A stretch of DNA of 64,000 nt, taken from assembly GCF_042427585.1 (NCBI RefSeq), contig NZ_JBHMFC010000033.1, forward strand, positions 1-64,000. The letters run 5' to 3'. Source of the DNA: Pseudalgibacter ostreae. GTDB lineage: Bacteria; Bacteroidota; Bacteroidia; Flavobacteriales; Flavobacteriaceae. This document shows, piece after piece, positions 62,825 to 64,000 of the stretch (position 1 is the stretch's first letter; the number at the start of each line of letters is the position of its first letter). The translations under genes and the position numbers were made by a program. The notes beneath the pieces were generated by a model. That model was not told where the DNA came from and did not search any database. It saw only the letters and a program-made list of their open reading frames with translations.

Positions 62825-64000
62825 TTACCTTAAATAATCGCTGTATGTAGATAGGTTTGATAAAATTTCTGTAGCAACTTTAATATCTGGATTATGGGTT
62901 TTATAATAGTGGTACAAGCCTTCTCTATAAACATAGCGTTTTACTATTTCTTCTGTTAAAAGCGATAATAAATATTCTTTGTTTTCATCTATAATATGCG
63001 TTTTCGATTTGCTTAAATTAGAAATAAGAACTTTGTAATCTGGGTTTATTGTTTCATCTAAGCCTTCTTTTTTAGCTGTTTCCAATACGTGTTTAAGTGC
63101 TTTTTCAGTATCGGTTTCAAATGAAAAGCCATTTGTTTTTAAATAGTTTTTAAAATCTGAAAAATCGGTATCGGTGAGTTTAAAACTATCGATATTATCA
63201 ATTTTATGCGTATAATAATAGTGTGTAGCAAAATCGAAAATTAAGAAATCGTTGATAATGGCATTTGTAATAGCCGATTTTTTCGAAAGTCTTAAATTTT
63301 TATCAGGAAACACGCCGCCGCCATCAAACACTTTACGTCCATTTTTGGTTTTAAATGCGTTATAATTTTCTTGTTTAATACGCAGGGCTTCTCCTTTTTC
63401 ATCTTTATGCAGATAATCCAAAGCCTGTATACATCTTCCCGAAGGCGTATAATATCTAGAAATGGTTATTTTTATTTGAGTGCCATAGGTTAGTTCTTTA
63501 GGGCGTTGTACCAAACCTTTTCCAAAACTTCTTGAGCCTACTATAACTGCCCGATCTAAATCTTGAAGTGCGCCAGATACGATTTCGCTTGCAGAAGCAC
63601 TTCCGCCGTCAATTAAAACAACTAATGGAATTTCGGTATCAATAGGTTCGTTTTGGGTGTAATACGTTTTATTATATTTTTTAACTTTAGATTTTGTAGT
63701 GACCACCAATTGCCCTTTCGGAACAAATAAATTAACAATATGTATCGCTTCATTAAGTAATCCACCAGGATTGCCCCTTAAATCAAGAATCATACGTTTG
63801 GCGCCTTGGGCTTTTAAATCCCTTAAGGCGTAATTGGTTTCGGAAGCAGCTTTATCATTAAATTTACTTAATACGATATAGCCTGTATTATCATTAACCA
63901 TGGCAAAGTATGGTACGGCATTTATTTCTACTTCGGCCCGATTAATGGTCGCATTTTGTAATGCACCTTGTCTTTTAAACGTGACATCTACAGCACTTCC
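62825..64000 (-). CDS. S41-family C-terminal processing protease, N-terminus beyond the window
   Basis: The frame stays open past 63901 (EVEINAVPYFAMVN and upstream) to the right edge, so the visible 392 residues are the C-terminal part. The S41 core is complete: MILDLRGNPGGLLNEAI, then IDGGSASASEIVSGALQDLD with the catalytic Ser and, 25 residues on, SFGKGLVQ with the catalytic Lys, and YYTPSGRCIQ. A C-terminal tail of about 200 residues is longer than in CtpA. These proteases process or degrade envelope proteins and probably carry a PDZ domain in the missing part. Confidence 0.9.
   Translation of the reverse strand, partial: GSAVDVTFKRQGALQNATINRAEVEINAVPYFAMVNDNTGYIVLSKFNDKAASETNYALRDLKAQGAKRMILDLRGNPGGLLNEAIHIVNLFVPKGQLVVTTKSKVKKYNKTYYTQNEPIDTEIPLVVLIDGGSASASEIVSGALQDLDRAVIVGSRSFGKGLVQRPKELTYGTQIKITISRYYTPSGRCIQALDYLHKDEKGEALRIKQENYNAFKTKNGRKVFDGGGVFPDKNLRLSKKSAITNAIINDFLIFDFATHYYYTHKIDNIDSFKLTDTDFSDFKNYLKTNGFSFETDTEKALKHVLETAKKEGLDETINPDYKVLISNLSKSKTHIIDENKEYLLSLLTEEIVKRYVYREGLYHYYKTHNPDIKVATEILSNLSTYSDYLR

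Overview
The window looks like chromosomal DNA of a marine member of Flavobacteriaceae (Bacteroidota). The DNA is AT-rich. Several genes are preceded by the Bacteroidota -7 promoter element TAnnTTTG. Secreted proteins end in type IX secretion (T9SS) sorting domains, lipoproteins carry acidic residues after the lipobox cysteine, and there is a SusC/SusD pair. The genus cannot be fixed from the window; Formosa/Algibacter-like marine degraders are the closest picture.

Layout. (1) 1-18.6 kb is mostly housekeeping: the end of an IS transposase, pgk, holB, an OmpH/Skp-like lipoprotein, a methyltransferase, mnmG with a parS-like palindrome on each side, ybeY, a DUF4175 giant, gltX (with a short repeat-like in-frame insert), an SPFH protein, a GNAT/FemAB-like protein, glnS and folB facing away from a shared mirror-image promoter, tRNA-Cys and a LysE exporter. 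(2) 18.6-48.1 kb is a complete laminarin (beta-1,3/1,6-glucan) utilisation locus, all on the minus strand. From its 5' end it holds a SusR-like membrane regulator, SusC, SusD, a surface glycan-binding lipoprotein, a GH16 lipoprotein, a terminator, a probable GH149 beta-1,3-glucan phosphorylase, a T9SS GH16, a GH17, a GH2/GH5-like hydrolase, a GH30, a GPH sugar symporter, a decayed gene, a secreted glucan-binding-like protein whose T9SS signal is cut off by a TGA, and a giant modular GH81. (3) 48.1-54.3 kb holds five tandem copies of a small exported PepSY-like protein. A sigma54-type response regulator and a convergent hybrid histidine kinase lie beside it, and the array has a sigma54-like promoter with upstream repeats. 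(4) 54.4-64 kb holds a DUF2807 protein, rnr, a 1.1-kb AT-rich gene-free stretch with a DnaA box and related repeats (an origin candidate), rpiB with a CDF metal transporter, an ElaA-like acetyltransferase, a leucine-rich T9SS protein, a double OmpA-domain protein and a partial S41 protease.

How it works together (inference). Surface GH16/GH81 enzymes cut laminarin, SusD and the binding lipoprotein hold chains for SusC uptake, and periplasmic GH17, GH30 and GH2-like enzymes trim backbone and beta-1,6 branches. The symporter then imports small sugars, and the cytosolic phosphorylase releases glucose-1-phosphate. The PepSY-like array next to its own two-component system is the best candidate for something undescribed.
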